NCBI RefSeq assembly: GCF_007746795.1
Contig: NZ_CP036343.1
Coordinates: 5,989,357 to 6,053,356, forward strand
From: Gimesia algae
GTDB taxonomy: Bacteria; Planctomycetota; Planctomycetia; Planctomycetales; Planctomycetaceae
Reading direction: 5' to 3'
Length of the DNA: 64,000 nucleotides
Position 1 is the first letter of the stretch, and the number at the start of each line of letters is the position of its first letter. Both the position numbers and the translations under genes were made by a program. The notes under the pieces were generated by a model, which had not been told where the DNA came from, made no database searches, and saw nothing but the letters and a program-made list of their open reading frames with translations. Positions 63,177 through 64,000 of this stretch are shown piece after piece.

Positions 63177-64000
63177 TCAGGGAAAACGAATTGAGCAGCC
63201 CGCGCCGACAAAGTATGCATCTGCTGCGTCATTCAAACCTACGCCCGCACTCATGTCGAGCTGCAGGTTGTTGGTGATCAGGTACGTGAGGCCGGCATCA
63301 AAATAGTGTTCGGTGCGCGCCGTTCGGGCACCGCTGGGAATCAATACAAACCATTCGGTAAAGGCTCCCAGTTTCTCAGTCAGGGTATAACCCACCGAAC
63401 AGGATTGTGCGATTTCAAGAAAGGATTCGCCGGAATCATCGATATCGCCATAACCCTGTGTAGAGGCCGCGACGTTCACAAAATCATTGAGGGTCCAGGC
63501 ATAGACCAGATCAATGCCCGCTTCCACCTGATTCGCAGTAAACGCAGTACTTCCTGTCGGTACGCTCATCGAAGTAATCAAAGCCATTTCAGGCAGAACT
63601 CCCTGCTGGGGAGTCAGGGCAAATTGCAGCGCCAGCCCCAGATCCTGACTGCCGAAAGTCGTATTCTGATAGAATCCCGCATCGGTACTCTGTTCCAGAG
63701 GAGCAAACGACAACCGAAATTCCATCCAGTCTGCCACAATCCCACGGCGATACAGGAATTCACCGAATGACTGATATTTGACATCCGCCCCCAGTTGCTC
63801 GCTGTCCAGATAAGTATAACCAAACTCAAGCTGAGTAACGCCTTTACCGACTGTCACAGATGTCGACGTGAAGTTCGGCCGGTCCGTCTGCAAAGGCTGA
63901 TCGAGCTGCGGTCCTCCGTTACATCCAGTGCTGCCTCGCCATTGAAACAGGGTGCCACATTCCAGTGAAAAATTGAGAAGCTGATTGCGAGGGGCCTCAT
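63177..64000 (-). CDS. MetA-pathway-type outer-membrane beta-barrel protein (5' end beyond window)
   Basis: The C-terminal 274 residues of a protein of the phenol MetA-degradation/transporter barrel family. The reading frame is open to the right edge, so the signal peptide and start are missing; the visible start MQTDRP is only an internal TTG. The motif TDRPNFTSTSVTVGKGVTQL is typical of the first strands, and alternating hydrophobic strands follow to the end at IRFP. It is convergent with the O-methyltransferase gene. An uptake or surface role is the usual inference for this family. Confidence 0.82.
   Translation of the reverse strand, partial: EAPRNQLLNFSLECGTLFQWRGSTGCNGGPQLDQPLQTDRPNFTSTSVTVGKGVTQLEFGYTYLDSEQLGADVKYQSFGEFLYRRGIVADWMEFRLSFAPLEQSTDAGFYQNTTFGSQDLGLALQFALTPQQGVLPEMALITSMSVPTGSTAFTANQVEAGIDLVYAWTLNDFVNVAASTQGYGDIDDSGESFLEIAQSCSVGYTLTEKLGAFTEWFVLIPSGARTARTEHYFDAGLTYLITNNLQLDMSAGVGLNDAADAYFVGAGCSIRFP

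Overview
This window looks like a chromosomal segment of a planctomycete, most like Gimesia (the former Planctomyces maris group). The evidence is gene content rather than any marker rRNA. It has paired DUF1549/DUF1553 and DUF1501 genes, a PVC-type CxxCH cytochrome with a propeller, two DUF1559 pseudopilin-like proteins, three secreted sulfatases, zinc-ribbon membrane proteins with propellers, and many secreted proteins of unknown function. No rRNA, tRNA, CRISPR array, phage or transposase was seen.

Layout. 1-3.1 kb (minus strand) holds a dnaG-rpoD operon with a good sigma-70 type promoter; rpoD runs off the left edge. 3.4-6.5 kb has a multi-zinc-ribbon protein and a DUF58 protein. 7.0-11.1 kb is a three-gene ABC-2 exporter operon (ATPase, permease with a large extracytoplasmic insert, membrane-anchored partner) closed by a terminator. 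11.2-16.4 kb carries a secreted LamG/propeller protein and the DUF1549-DUF1501 pair. 17-27 kb is accessory: a DUF3300-like low-complexity secreted protein, small membrane proteins, a pseudopilin-like gene, a membrane-anchored deaminase, an LRR protein between two copies of a 71-nt repeat, and a SulP transporter fused to a beta-carbonic anhydrase. 27.3-34.9 kb has a PQQ-type propeller, a class II photolyase, a methyltransferase, a lipoprotein hydrolase and a P2A calcium-type ATPase.

35-45 kb is the most mosaic part. It has a GspG-like protein, inverted and dispersed repeats, two overlapping sulfatases, an Xre-RES toxin-antitoxin locus whose RES toxin is broken by one in-frame stop and which lies between diverged 46-bp direct repeats, a cluster of small secreted proteins, and a DUF2975/HTH/VOC operon. 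45-54 kb has a zinc-ribbon WD40-like protein, a third sulfatase, a small cytochrome, a metallophosphoesterase, and two near-duplicate DUF1559 genes around a 42-residue lipoprotein. 54.6-60.1 kb is a run of exported catabolic-type proteins. The window ends with yaaA, a tandem pair of O-methyltransferases and a beta-barrel protein cut by the right edge.

The most notable signals are: (i) the nonsense-inactivated RES toxin beside an intact antitoxin inside direct repeats; (ii) a 71-nt stem-loop repeat present three times at constant length; (iii) a beta-propeller apparently inserted inside a LamG domain; (iv) the uncharacterised exporter operon; and (v) a family of small secreted proteins. All identifications come from reading the sequence; no database search was run.
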